Below, one piece after another: positions 40,501 to 48,480 of a stretch of 64,000 bases of DNA. Location: positions 1-64,000 of the forward strand of contig JADZAN010000036.1 of NCBI GenBank assembly GCA_020852815.1, given 5' to 3'. Position numbers and translations under genes: made by a program. Every line of letters begins with the position of its first letter. The stretch's first letter is position 1. The notes beneath the pieces were generated by a model. It did not search any database and was not told the origin of the DNA. It was given only the letters and a program-made list of their open reading frames with translations. This DNA comes from Gemmatimonadaceae bacterium (lineage in GTDB: Bacteria > Gemmatimonadota > Gemmatimonadetes > Gemmatimonadales > Gemmatimonadaceae).

Positions 40501-41738
40501 GGGCGCCCGCCGTCGCGCTCACCCCCGCGCAGCCACCCCTCCTTCCCGCCACGCGCGCCGCGCCGTTCGCTTCCGCGGTCGCCAGGGCGCTCGCTTAAAC
40601 GCTCGCTTCCGCGCTCGCGCGCCGAGCGCGCGGCGTGCTCAAAGGCCGAGAGCATGTCGCGCAGGGGGAACTCGCGCTCGACGCGCGAGCGTCCTGCCGC
40701 CCCCATCGCCATGCGCCGGGCGCGATCGGAGAGGAGGATCGCCGTCTCGGCCGCCATGAGGGGTGGATCCGGCGTCGCCATCAACGTCCCCTGGATGCCG
40801 TGACTCACGTAGCGCGCCGCCACCGAGGTTCGCTCGGCGAGGACGGCGACTCCGTGCGCCATCAGGTCCAGCGCCCCCATCGCCGCGTCGTCGCCATCGG
40901 CCACCACCCATCCCGCGGCCACGTCGCGCATCGCCGCCCGCCAGTCGAGCGGATACCCCACCCACTCGACCCGGCGCGCGATGCCTAACGCGGCCGCGAG
41001 GAGCTTCATCTCCTCGTCGTGGGCGACCGACCCGAAGACGCGCAGGCGCAGCGCGGTGTGCCGCTGCGCCAGCAGCGCGGCGGCGCGCACCACGTTGGTG
41101 GCGCGGCGGAGGGAGGCGCGCGTCGCCACGCAGGCCAGGGTGACGGGCGGCGCCTGGGCAGCGGGCGCGTCGCGCTCGGCCATGTCACGCACTCCAGAGT
41201 TGGAGTCACCCGAGCCATCGGTCGCGGACTCGGAGGCAGCATCGGCAAGCGGTGCTACCTCGGCGCCCAGTTCGGCCCGCATCGGCGAGAGCGTGCCACT
41301 GGGGGCGGCGTAGCCGGTGGGCGGCGACTCGCTGGTGTACAGGTGGCGCGCCGGCACGAGTCGCTCGGCACGCCGTCCGCGCCACCCCTGCACCAGCGCC
41401 CCCCCGGCCGGGACGCGCCGCACGATCCCGCCGCGCTTGGCGCCGCGCACCGCGAAGGTGGCCGCCAGCTGCACACGCTCGTCGTCCGTGAAGACGACGT
41501 CGACGAAGTCGCGCGGCAGTTGTTCGCGCAGTGCGCGGGCGTCGGCGCGGGCGTTCCGGCGTTCGGGAATGAGGACCACGCGCGCGCCACGCGCCGCCGC
41601 GCAGCGGGCCGCCTCGCTCTCCGCGGGGACGGCGAACCAGGTCTCGTAGCCGCGCACCCCCAGCGCACGCGCCACCGTCTCGAAGATCCGCGCCGACCCT
41701 TCGTACGCCGTCATTCCGCTCAGGAAGAGCGCCCGCAT
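40497..41738 (-). CDS. Glycosyltransferase (GT-B fold, GT4-like), divergent
   Basis: 413 aa. The N-terminus MRALFLSGMTAYEGSARIFETVARALG and a middle VTLACVATRASLRRATNVVRAAAL, then GYPLDWRAAMRDVAAGWVVADGDDAAMGALDLMAHGV, match the nucleotide-sugar domain of GT-B enzymes, but the second Glu of the usual EX7E is missing. About 60 residues of Ser/Asp/Ala linker split the two lobes. A basic tail (RERGSERLSERPGDRGSERR) ends it. The ATG at 41738 is one base from the ABC transporter stop. The function is inferred from the operon. Confidence 0.7.
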   Translation of the reverse strand: MRALFLSGMTAYEGSARIFETVARALGVRGYETWFAVPAESEAARCAAARGARVVLIPERRNARADARALREQLPRDFVDVVFTDDERVQLAATFAVRGAKRGGIVRRVPAGGALVQGWRGRRAERLVPARHLYTSESPPTGYAAPSGTLSPMRAELGAEVAPLADAASESATDGSGDSNSGVRDMAERDAPAAQAPPVTLACVATRASLRRATNVVRAAALLAQRHTALRLRVFGSVAHDEEMKLLAAALGIARRVEWVGYPLDWRAAMRDVAAGWVVADGDDAAMGALDLMAHGVAVLAERTSVAARYVSHGIQGTLMATPDPPLMAAETAILLSDRARRMAMGAAGRSRVEREFPLRDMLSAFEHAARSARERGSERLSERPGDRGSERRGARGGKEGWLRGGERDGGRP

Positions 41739-41739
41739 C

Positions 41740-43542
41740 TCAGGTCGCCCCCGCCGCCACACGCTCGGCGAACTGCAGCGCGTGCAGCCGGCGATACGTC
41801 CCGCCTAACGACAGCAGGGAGTCGTGCGTCCCCCGCTCCACCACGAGCCCCCGCTCCAGCACGAGGATCTGCGAGGCGTGCTGGATGGTGGACAGGCGAT
41901 GCGCGATGACGAAGACCGTGCGCCCCGACAGCAACCGGTCGATCGCCTCCTGCACCAGGCGCTCACTCTCGGTGTCGAGCGCCGAGGTGGCTTCATCGAG
42001 GATGAGGATGGGCGGGTCGGCAAGGAGGGCGCGCGCAATGGCGAGGCGCTGGCGCTGGCCGCCGGAGAGGCGCGTGCCGCGCTCACCCAGCACCGTCTCG
42101 TAGCCTTCGGGGAGGGCGACGATGAAGTCGTGCGCGTTGGCCGCGCGCGCCGCCGCCTCCACCTGCGCCGGCGTGTACTTTCCCGGCGCGCCATAGGCGA
42201 TGTTGGCCCGCACGGTATCGTTGAACAGCACCGTGTCCTGCGACACGATTCCCGTCAGCGCGCGCAGCGACGCGAGGCGAATCTCCCGCGTATCGATACC
42301 GTCGAGGAGAATGCGCCCCTGCGTGGGGTCGTAGAAACGCGGGATGAGGTCGACGAGCGTGCTCTTCCCCGCCCCGCTCGGCCCCACGAGCGCGATCACC
42401 TCGCCGCGCCGCGCCGTGAACGAGACGTCGCGCAGCACCGGCTCGTCGTCGTAGGCAAAGCCCACGCCCTCGAAGGTCACCGTCCCGACGGCGTCGGCCA
42501 CGTCGCGCGTCCCGCGGTCGCGCGCCACCTCGGTGGGCTGGTCGAAGACCTCGAACAGTCGCTCCGCGGCGGCCAGCGATTGCTGCGCCACCGTCGGCAC
42601 CTGCGACAGCTGCTTGAGCGGCTGCAACATGCGCATCACGATGGCGAGGAAGGCGATCAGCTCCGACCCCGTGAGCGTCCCCTCGACTTGCACCTGTCGG
42701 GCACCGACGAGGAGGATGAGCATGGCGATGACCGTGGCCACCGTCTCCGTGATGGGCTGGGCGAGGAAGGCCAGGCGCGTCACCTTCACCATCCCGCGCG
42801 AGTAGCGGTCACTTGCCTCGCGAAAGCGCCCCTCCTCGTACGCTTCGCCGCGGTACGACTTCACGAGGCGCATGCCGCTGACGGCTTCCTGCACCACGCT
42901 CGTCATCTCGCCGTACTGGTTGCCGAGTCGCTTGTGCCCCTTGCGCAGCTTGCGCAGGATCGGCTGCAGCAGCCCGATGAGGAGCGGGGCAACGACGAGC
43001 GCCAGCAGCGACAGGCGCCACGACATGATGAACATCGCGACGATCGACGTGATCACCATCGCCGCGCTCTGGATGGAACGCGTGACCGCCTCGGTGATGA
43101 CCTGCTTGGTCTGCTGCGTGTCCTGCAGGACGCGGGCGAGGATCTGCCCCGCCCTGGTGCGCGTGAAGTAGGCGAGCGGGAGGCGTTGCAGGTGCGCGTA
43201 CAGCGTGTTGCGCAGGTCGCGCGTCACGTACTCCTGCAGCGCCGCGCCGAACTGTCCGCTGAGCCAGACCAGGACGTTCTTGAGGGTGACGGCGATGAGG
43301 ATGACGATGATGATGTTGCGCAGCGATCCCATCGCGTCGCCGGAACGCAGGAAGGCCCCAACGATCCGTTGCTGGATGGCGGACACGCGTCCCACCGTCT
43401 GCGTCCCGAACAGGGCATCGAGGAACGGGATCAGCAGCGTGAACGAGAAGACGTCGAGCAACGCCGCCCCGATGTTGCAGGCGACGGTCGCCGTCATGCG
43501 CCAGGCATGCGGCCGCAGGAAGACTAGGAGGCGCCGATACAT
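41740..43542 (-). CDS. ABC transporter, MsbA-like lipid/LPS flippase (permease-ATPase fusion)
   Basis: 600 aa. A six-helix transmembrane domain (about 1-320) is fused to an ATPase: Walker A GPSGAGKST, Q-loop VSQDTVLF, signature LSGGQRQR, Walker B ILILDEATSALD, H-loop IAHRLST. Length and order match MsbA, which flips lipid A-core across the inner membrane. Its place at the head of an operon with glycosyltransferases and an LpxL-type enzyme supports that role. The ATG is directly preceded by a GGGAGACGGGGG repeat in G-rich orientation, which may serve as its ribosome-binding sequence. Confidence 0.9.
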   Translation of the reverse strand: MYRRLLVFLRPHAWRMTATVACNIGAALLDVFSFTLLIPFLDALFGTQTVGRVSAIQQRIVGAFLRSGDAMGSLRNIIIVILIAVTLKNVLVWLSGQFGAALQEYVTRDLRNTLYAHLQRLPLAYFTRTRAGQILARVLQDTQQTKQVITEAVTRSIQSAAMVITSIVAMFIMSWRLSLLALVVAPLLIGLLQPILRKLRKGHKRLGNQYGEMTSVVQEAVSGMRLVKSYRGEAYEEGRFREASDRYSRGMVKVTRLAFLAQPITETVATVIAMLILLVGARQVQVEGTLTGSELIAFLAIVMRMLQPLKQLSQVPTVAQQSLAAAERLFEVFDQPTEVARDRGTRDVADAVGTVTFEGVGFAYDDEPVLRDVSFTARRGEVIALVGPSGAGKSTLVDLIPRFYDPTQGRILLDGIDTREIRLASLRALTGIVSQDTVLFNDTVRANIAYGAPGKYTPAQVEAAARAANAHDFIVALPEGYETVLGERGTRLSGGQRQRLAIARALLADPPILILDEATSALDTESERLVQEAIDRLLSGRTVFVIAHRLSTIQHASQILVLERGLVVERGTHDSLLSLGGTYRRLHALQFAERVAAGAT

Positions 43543-43573
43543 CCCCCGTCTCCCGTCCCCCGTCTCCCGTCCG
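43543..43573. repeat. CCCGTCTCCCGTC repeat (member 3)
   Basis: CCCCCGTCTCCCGTC is repeated twice, then CCGG, filling the 40-nt gap between the ABC transporter start and the PorX-type gene stop. On the transporter's coding strand it reads as four G-runs. Confidence 0.75.
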
Positions 43574-43582
43574 GATGTCTCG

Positions 43583-45163
43583 TCACGCCCTGGGCGTCAG
43601 CAGGGCCAGCGGGACGATCACTTCCTCCGGCGTCACGCCGCCATGGAGGAACGACCCGCGATACCGGCTCTGGTACTCGCGCAGCTTGGTGGGATACACG
43701 AAGAAGGTGTTCCCGACCGCCATCAGGGTGTTGGCCCCCAGCCCGCGCCTCGGCAGCCGCAACGCATCCTCGTTGGGAAAGAGGAGCGCCTGCTCCGGCC
43801 GCTCGGCGCGCAGGTCCTCGCCGAACTTGTAGCGCAGGTTCTGCGTCGCGTCGCGCTTGGCGAAGACCGTCGCCGGTGTCGTGCAGTGAATCGAGCCGTG
43901 ATCGCTCGTGAGCACGACGTGGACCTTCTTGCGCGCCGCCTCCTTGAGCAGCGACAGGAGCGACGAGCGCTGGAACCACTGCAGCGTGAGCTGCCGGAGC
44001 GCGATCTCATCCTTCGCCACCTCGAACAGGATCGCCGACTCCGAACGTCCGTGCGTGAGCAGGTCGACGAAGTTGAAGACGAAGGCGCTGATCCCCTCGG
44101 GCGCGATGGCGTTGGCCAGGTGCCGCTCCAACTCCTCGGAGTCGTACGGCGTCGAGATCTTCTGGTAGCGCACGGGCGCGCCGATGCGCAGCTCCCGCAC
44201 CTGCGCCTCCAGCAGGTCGCGTTCGTGCGCGTTGAGCGTCTCGTCGTCGCGTTCGCCCCACCAGTCGGGAAAACGCGCCGCGATCTCGCCGGGAAAGAGC
44301 CCGCTGAAGAGCGCGTTGCGCGAATACGGCGTCGCCGTGGGGAGGACGGCGAAATAGTGCGTCGTCTCCACGTCGAACAGCGAGGTGAGCGTGGGCTCCA
44401 GGATGCGCCACTGGTCGACACGCATGCAGTCCACCACCACCAGCATCACGCGCTTCTGGCGCTGCAGCACGGGGAGGACGAACTCGGGGACGATGTCGAT
44501 CGACAGCGGGGGCCGATCGCCCTCGAGTTCACGCAGCCAGCGTGGATAGGCGCGCTGCATGAAGCCGGCGAACTCGCGCTGCAAGTCGGGATACAGGCCG
44601 CGCAACGACTCGTAGAGCCCCATCTCCCCGGCATCGGCCAGGTCCACGTCCCAGCGCATCAACTCGTCGAAGCGCTCGATCCATCCGCGCCAGTCGAGCG
44701 CCCCGTGACGTTCGTGCTCGATGGCGCGAAAACGGTCCACGAAGGCGCGCGCCACGGCCTGCTTCCTGATCCTCGACCCTTCCAGGATCTTCGTGACCGC
44801 GGTGAGCACCTGTCGCGGCGACACCGGTTTGACGAGGTAGTCGCGGACGTTGGCGCCTAACGCCTCGCGGAGCGTGGCGTCGTCCTCGCTCTTGGTGACC
44901 ATGACGACCGGGAGCGTGGGGGACAGCTCGCGCACCTCGCGAAAGGCCTCCATGCCGCGCTTTCCCGGCATCTGCTCGTCGAGAAGCAGGACGTCGAAGG
45001 GGCGCCGCCGGATGAGTTCCACCGCGTCGTCGGCGTTGGTCGCCACGGTGACGTCGTACCCCTTGTCGGCGAGGAACAGGCGATGCGGCTCGAGCAGTTC
45101 GGCCTCATCATCGACCCACAGGACCTGCTTCGGTGGCTGGCCGAGCTTCGGGAACGACGGCAT
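43583..45163 (-). CDS. PorX-type response regulator with PglZ/alkaline-phosphatase-superfamily output domain
   Basis: 526 aa. A receiver domain (Asp19 and Asp62 in LLLDEQMPG, Lys112) is followed by a helical linker (about 130-215). The PglZ-like phosphatase domain has MLVVVDCMRVDQW (Asp245), LPTATPYSRNALFSG (Thr near 278), FNFVDLLTHGRS and LTSDHGSIHC (Asp421, His422). This is the architecture of PorX, which controls type IX secretion in Bacteroidetes and whose phosphatase domain acts on phosphodiester substrates. No PorY-type kinase or Por secretion genes are in the window. Upstream, TACATT ends 8 nt before ATG. Confidence 0.85.
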   Translation of the reverse strand: MPSFPKLGQPPKQVLWVDDEAELLEPHRLFLADKGYDVTVATNADDAVELIRRRPFDVLLLDEQMPGKRGMEAFREVRELSPTLPVVMVTKSEDDATLREALGANVRDYLVKPVSPRQVLTAVTKILEGSRIRKQAVARAFVDRFRAIEHERHGALDWRGWIERFDELMRWDVDLADAGEMGLYESLRGLYPDLQREFAGFMQRAYPRWLRELEGDRPPLSIDIVPEFVLPVLQRQKRVMLVVVDCMRVDQWRILEPTLTSLFDVETTHYFAVLPTATPYSRNALFSGLFPGEIAARFPDWWGERDDETLNAHERDLLEAQVRELRIGAPVRYQKISTPYDSEELERHLANAIAPEGISAFVFNFVDLLTHGRSESAILFEVAKDEIALRQLTLQWFQRSSLLSLLKEAARKKVHVVLTSDHGSIHCTTPATVFAKRDATQNLRYKFGEDLRAERPEQALLFPNEDALRLPRRGLGANTLMAVGNTFFVYPTKLREYQSRYRGSFLHGGVTPEEVIVPLALLTPRA

Positions 45164-45194
45164 GGCGTGGTAATGTAGGGGATGGCGCGTACGT

Positions 45195-45222
45195 TTGCCG
45201 AGGGACGCTGGAGCCGTAGATT
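45195..45222 (+). promoter_or_regulatory. Putative promoter for the gene at 45229, leaderless layout
   Basis: TTGCCG (45195-45200), a 16-nt spacer and TAGATT (45217-45222), ending exactly 6 nt before the GTG start. Transcription would begin at the start codon. Confidence 0.4.
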
Positions 45223-45228
45223 CCCCGC

Positions 45229-45624
45229 GTGCTCTCCAATCCCCCATACGCCCTCTCGCCGGTCGTGTTCCGGTACCGCGCCCTGCAAGCGCTCGCCGGT
45301 CGACTTCCGCTCGGGGGTGAACGCGAACAGGCGATGGCGCTCCTCCTCGGGGCGCGACTCGCCGACGGTTGCACCGCGCGCGCCGCGCTGCCCGGTGAGT
45401 TGCGCAAGGCACGCGGCCAGGGCGCACGACACTGGATGGGAACGCTCACCCTGACGCCAGCGGCCCGCACCGCCGCCCAACAGGTTGCCGAGGCCACGGC
45501 TGGGGAGTCCCGTGAAAGCGTCGCCGCCGCGCTCGACAAGCTCATGTCGGTCGTCGCCCCGATCCTCGACCCCCCGTCGCGCTCGGAGCTCCGTCAGTTG
45601 CTCGTCCAACTGCGCGCGCCGTAG
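45229..45624 (+). CDS. Hypothetical protein, 131 aa, helical
   Basis: 131 aa, Ala/Leu/Arg-rich, with no signal peptide, Cys cluster or membrane helix. It begins MLSNPPYALSPVVFRYRALQ. The middle carries a short Gly region (ARGQGARHWMG) and the end is helical (ESVAAALDKLMSVVAP and SELRQLLVQLRAP). The GTG start lies 6 nt after a -10-like TAGATT and is divergent from the PorX-type gene by 65 nt. I do not recognise the family. Confidence 0.55.
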   Translation: MLSNPPYALSPVVFRYRALQALAGRLPLGGEREQAMALLLGARLADGCTARAALPGELRKARGQGARHWMGTLTLTPAARTAAQQVAEATAGESRESVAAALDKLMSVVAPILDPPSRSELRQLLVQLRAP

Positions 45625-45760
45625 CGCGGTTAGCGGCATGCGAGCCGACGCGTCGGCACGCCGGCCGACGAGCGAGCGATGCGTCTGGGACGCGCGCTGC
45701 CCGCGCCTAGGTTGGTCCGACTGCCGCTCCACCCGTCACTCTCGCGCTCACGCATCGCCG

Positions 45761-46708
45761 ATGTCCGCCTCCGACTTGATCCCCCCCGACGACCCCACCG
45801 ACGACCAAGGTCCGCCTCCCGATGGCGAACCCCAGCAACCGCCGGCGCGCGGTGAGCCGGCGCGCGGTGAGCCGGCGCGCGTGCTGGACGCGGCCAGCTA
45901 CCTGGAGGGGATCCATGCGGCTGGCGGCACGGCCGACACGCTGTCGACCGGCTTCCCCTCGGTCGACGCCTTGTTAGGCGGAGGCCTCCGGCGCGGCGAT
46001 CTCGTTGTCCTGGCCGGCGACGTGGGCTGCGGCAAGACGTCGTTGGCCATGGCGATCGCACTCCGTGCGGCCGAGGCGGGGCGCAGCGTCGCCTTCTTCT
46101 CGGGGGAGTTCAGCGCCGAGCGGCTGCTGGAGCGCGCGCTCGCCGTACAAGGGAGGGCGCGCGTGGACGACCTGCGCCACGGCCGGCTCGACGAACTGTC
46201 GTATGCCGCCGTCGCCAGCGCCGCACTCGCGATGCGCGAGCGCGCACCGCTCTTCGCCCATCTCCCTCCCACCGGAGTGGCCGGGCTGTCCGACCTCCTC
46301 ATCGAGCACCTCGGCCTCGACCTCCTCGTCGTCGACCCGGTGCAATCACTCGCCCGCGGCGCGCTCCCCATGGACGAGGAACTCGCGCAGGCGGTGCGCG
46401 ACCTCAAGGGGCTCGCCGTGCGGCGCGACTGCGCGGTGATCCTCGTGTCGCACCTCGCCACGTCGGTTCGCGACCGCGGCGACGCGCGACCGCAGCTGCA
46501 GGACCTGGGCGCGTTAGGCTCGCTGCGCCAGCTCGCCGACACCGTCCTCGCCGTCTACCGCGAGGAGCTGTACGAGACGTCGCGCGACGTCGACGGCGCC
46601 ACCGAGTTGCACGTCCTCAAGCATCGAGGCGGCGGGACCGGCTACGCCGACCTGTACTTCTACAAGCAATGGCTTCGCTTCGAGGACATGGTGGAGCCCG
46701 ATCGCTGA
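45761..46708 (+). CDS. Solo DnaB/KaiC-like RecA-fold ATPase
   Basis: 315 aa. After a Pro/Asp-rich start and a RGEPARGEPAR repeat, residues about 55-310 form a SF4 helicase/KaiC-type core: STGFPSVDALLGGGLRRGDL, Walker A GDVGCGKTS, VAFFSGEFSAERLLER, Walker B LDLLVVDPVQSLARG, ILVSHLATSVRDRGDARPQLQDLGALGSLRQLADTVLAVYRE with sensor-like His, and an end HVLKHRGGGTGYADLYFYKQWLRF, like DnaB. The N-terminal DnaB domain is missing, so it is not the replicative helicase. Candidates are a helicase paralogue or a DnaB-like accessory ATPase. Confidence 0.75.
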   Translation: MSASDLIPPDDPTDDQGPPPDGEPQQPPARGEPARGEPARVLDAASYLEGIHAAGGTADTLSTGFPSVDALLGGGLRRGDLVVLAGDVGCGKTSLAMAIALRAAEAGRSVAFFSGEFSAERLLERALAVQGRARVDDLRHGRLDELSYAAVASAALAMRERAPLFAHLPPTGVAGLSDLLIEHLGLDLLVVDPVQSLARGALPMDEELAQAVRDLKGLAVRRDCAVILVSHLATSVRDRGDARPQLQDLGALGSLRQLADTVLAVYREELYETSRDVDGATELHVLKHRGGGTGYADLYFYKQWLRFEDMVEPDR

Positions 46709-46810
46709 ACGTCGCTCGACCCTTCCCGCGAGATCGGACCCATCTCCCATCCCGCAGCGCGCGCCTATATTTCGCCCCCACCCCTCGCCAGGACCCACGG
46801 GACGCGAACC

Positions 46811-47554
46811 ATGGCCGGTCATAGCAAGTGGAAGCAGATCAAGCACTACAAGGCCGCGGCCGACGCCAAGCGCGGCGCGAAATTCACGAAGCTGATCCGG
46901 GAGATCACCGTCGCCGCGAAGTTCGGCGGCGGTGACCCCAGCGGAAACCCGCGCCTGCGTACGGCGATCGAAACGGCCAAGGCCGCGTCGATGCCGAAGG
47001 AGAACATCGAGCGCGCCGTGAAGAAGGGAACCGGCGAGCTGGAAGGCGTCGACTACGTGGATGTGCTGTACGAGGCGTATGGCCCCGGCGGCGTGGCGCT
47101 GATGATCCAGGCGCTCACCGACAACGCCACGCGCACCGTGGCCGAGGTCCGCGCCAAGCTCTCGCGCGGCGGCGGCAACATGGGAACCACCAACTCGGTC
47201 TCGTTCATGTTCGACCGGAAGGGACAGATCGTCGTCCCGGCGAGCGCGATGAGCGAGGACGCAGCGCTGGAGAAGGCGCTCGAGGCAGGTGCCGAGGACT
47301 TCGTGAAGGAGGACGACGTCTTCGTCATCTCCACCGCACCGGCCGACCTGCACGCCGTGCGCTCGGAGCTGGAAGCGGTCGGTCTCAAGGCGACCGAAGC
47401 CGAGCTGTCGTGGATCCCCAAGAGCACCGTGCGCGTGGAAGGCGAGGCCGCGCAGACGCTGCTCAGGCTCATCGAGGCGCTCGAGGACCTCGACGACGTG
47501 CAGAAGGTCGACGCGAACTTCGAGATGGACGATGCGGAGCTCGAGAAGGCGTGA
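46811..47554 (+). CDS. yebC: YebC/PmpR family regulator
   Basis: 247 aa. The invariant start AGHSKWKQIKHYKAAADAKRG is followed by FTKLIREITVAAKFGGGDPSGNPRLRTAIE, MPKENIERAVKKGTGE and a C-terminal half with SVSFMFDRKGQI. The family was long described as transcriptional regulators; more recent work assigns YebC-type proteins a role in translation of proline-rich stretches. It precedes ruvC by 54 nt, the conserved yebC-ruvC order found in many bacteria. TATATT near 46767 is a possible -10. Confidence 0.95.
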   Translation: MAGHSKWKQIKHYKAAADAKRGAKFTKLIREITVAAKFGGGDPSGNPRLRTAIETAKAASMPKENIERAVKKGTGELEGVDYVDVLYEAYGPGGVALMIQALTDNATRTVAEVRAKLSRGGGNMGTTNSVSFMFDRKGQIVVPASAMSEDAALEKALEAGAEDFVKEDDVFVISTAPADLHAVRSELEAVGLKATEAELSWIPKSTVRVEGEAAQTLLRLIEALEDLDDVQKVDANFEMDDAELEKA

Positions 47555-47608
47555 CGCCGTAGTGCACGGCGACGACTTCGAACGCCCATTCGTGCGCCGA
47601 CCGCTCCC

Positions 47609-48112
47609 GTGATCGTACTCGGCGTCGACCCCGGGACCGCCGTCACCGGCTACGGCGTCGTGCGCCCGGGCGAGCGCGGGGTGAGCACGCTGGTCGAGTG
47701 CGGCGTGATCCGCACGCGCTCGCGCGACCCGCTCCCCTCCCGCCTCGCCGAGATCTTCGACGGCATCCGTGAACTCATCGACCGCCACCGCCCCGACGCG
47801 CTGGCGATCGAGAGCGTTTTCTACGCCCGTAACGTCCGCACGACCGTGACGCTGTCGCAGGCGCGCGGGGTGATCCTGCTGGCTGGGGAACGGGCGGGGC
47901 TGGCGATCTACGAGTACCCGCCGTCGGAGATCAAGAAGGCGATCGTCGGGACCGGGGCGGCGACCAAGGAGCAGGTGCAGTTCATGGTCGCGCGGTTGCT
48001 GCGCCTGAAAGCGGCGCCGACGCCGGCCGACGCCGCCGACGGAGTGGCGGCGGCGATCACCTGCCTGATGACGGCGCGGGTGGCGACGCTGAGTGGTAGG
48101 CCGTTCCGCTGA
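47609..48112 (+). CDS. ruvC: Crossover junction endodeoxyribonuclease RuvC
   Basis: 167 aa. Holliday-junction resolvase. Acidic active-site residues: Asp in LGVDPGTAVTGYG, Glu in LAIESVFYARN, and the Asp pair in DAADGVAAAI. The VKKAIVGTGAATKEQV region matches the DNA-binding helix. The start is GTG at 47609. It is followed by a 368-nt gap with palindromic repeats before ruvA. Confidence 0.95.
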   Translation: MIVLGVDPGTAVTGYGVVRPGERGVSTLVECGVIRTRSRDPLPSRLAEIFDGIRELIDRHRPDALAIESVFYARNVRTTVTLSQARGVILLAGERAGLAIYEYPPSEIKKAIVGTGAATKEQVQFMVARLLRLKAAPTPADAADGVAAAITCLMTARVATLSGRPFR

Positions 48113-48121
48113 AGCGCCGAA

Positions 48122-48350
48122 TTGGTGTCAGCGAGTTGGGGGCAGAGTCCCCGAACCACATTCTCGCTGACTCTGACCCCAACTTTCGCCGACCCAAGAT
48201 CGTGTGCTGAAGAGACTTAGCACTCGAGGCAGTTACTCCAGCCGGCGCCATCGAACCGAGTTTTCCACATTTCCAGCATTGGGGTCAGAGTCACCGAACC
48301 AAATTCTCGGTGACTCTGACCCCGATTCCCCCCCGATTTCCGCTGACCCC
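48122..48350. repeat. REP-like palindromes GGGGTCAGAGTC...GACTCTGACCCC
   Basis: GGGGTCAGAGTCACCGA (48281-48297) and its exact complement (48307-48323) form a perfect 17-bp stem with a 9-nt loop. An imperfect copy (TTGGGGGCAGAGTCCCCGA at 48136-48154 with TCGCTGACTCTGACCCCAA at 48164-48182) lies upstream, and half-units (TTGGTGTCAGCGA and CGCTGACCCCAA) flank the pair. This resembles elements mobilised by REP-associated tyrosine transposases. No transposase gene is in the window. Confidence 0.8.
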
Positions 48351-48480
48351 AATCTCCGTCCCAATCCCCCTCCCCAGATTCCGCCCCCCCCCAACCGCCG
48401 CCCCCCGCATCATTCCGCCGCCGCCACCGACTGGGTAGCATCCGGCGAGCCTCCGCGCGCCGAACCGCCCGAGCGACCCC
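48351..48480. other. C-rich leader before ruvA
   Basis: CCCCCTCCCC and a run of nine C's (about 48376-48384) precede ruvA. No Shine-Dalgarno precedes its ATG. TAGCAT near 48437 may be a -10 element. Nothing else is recognised. Confidence 0.35.

Noticed and set aside
41824-43527. 567-codon plus-strand frame opposite the MsbA-like gene
   Set aside because: Shadow of an ABC transporter with complete Walker and signature motifs.
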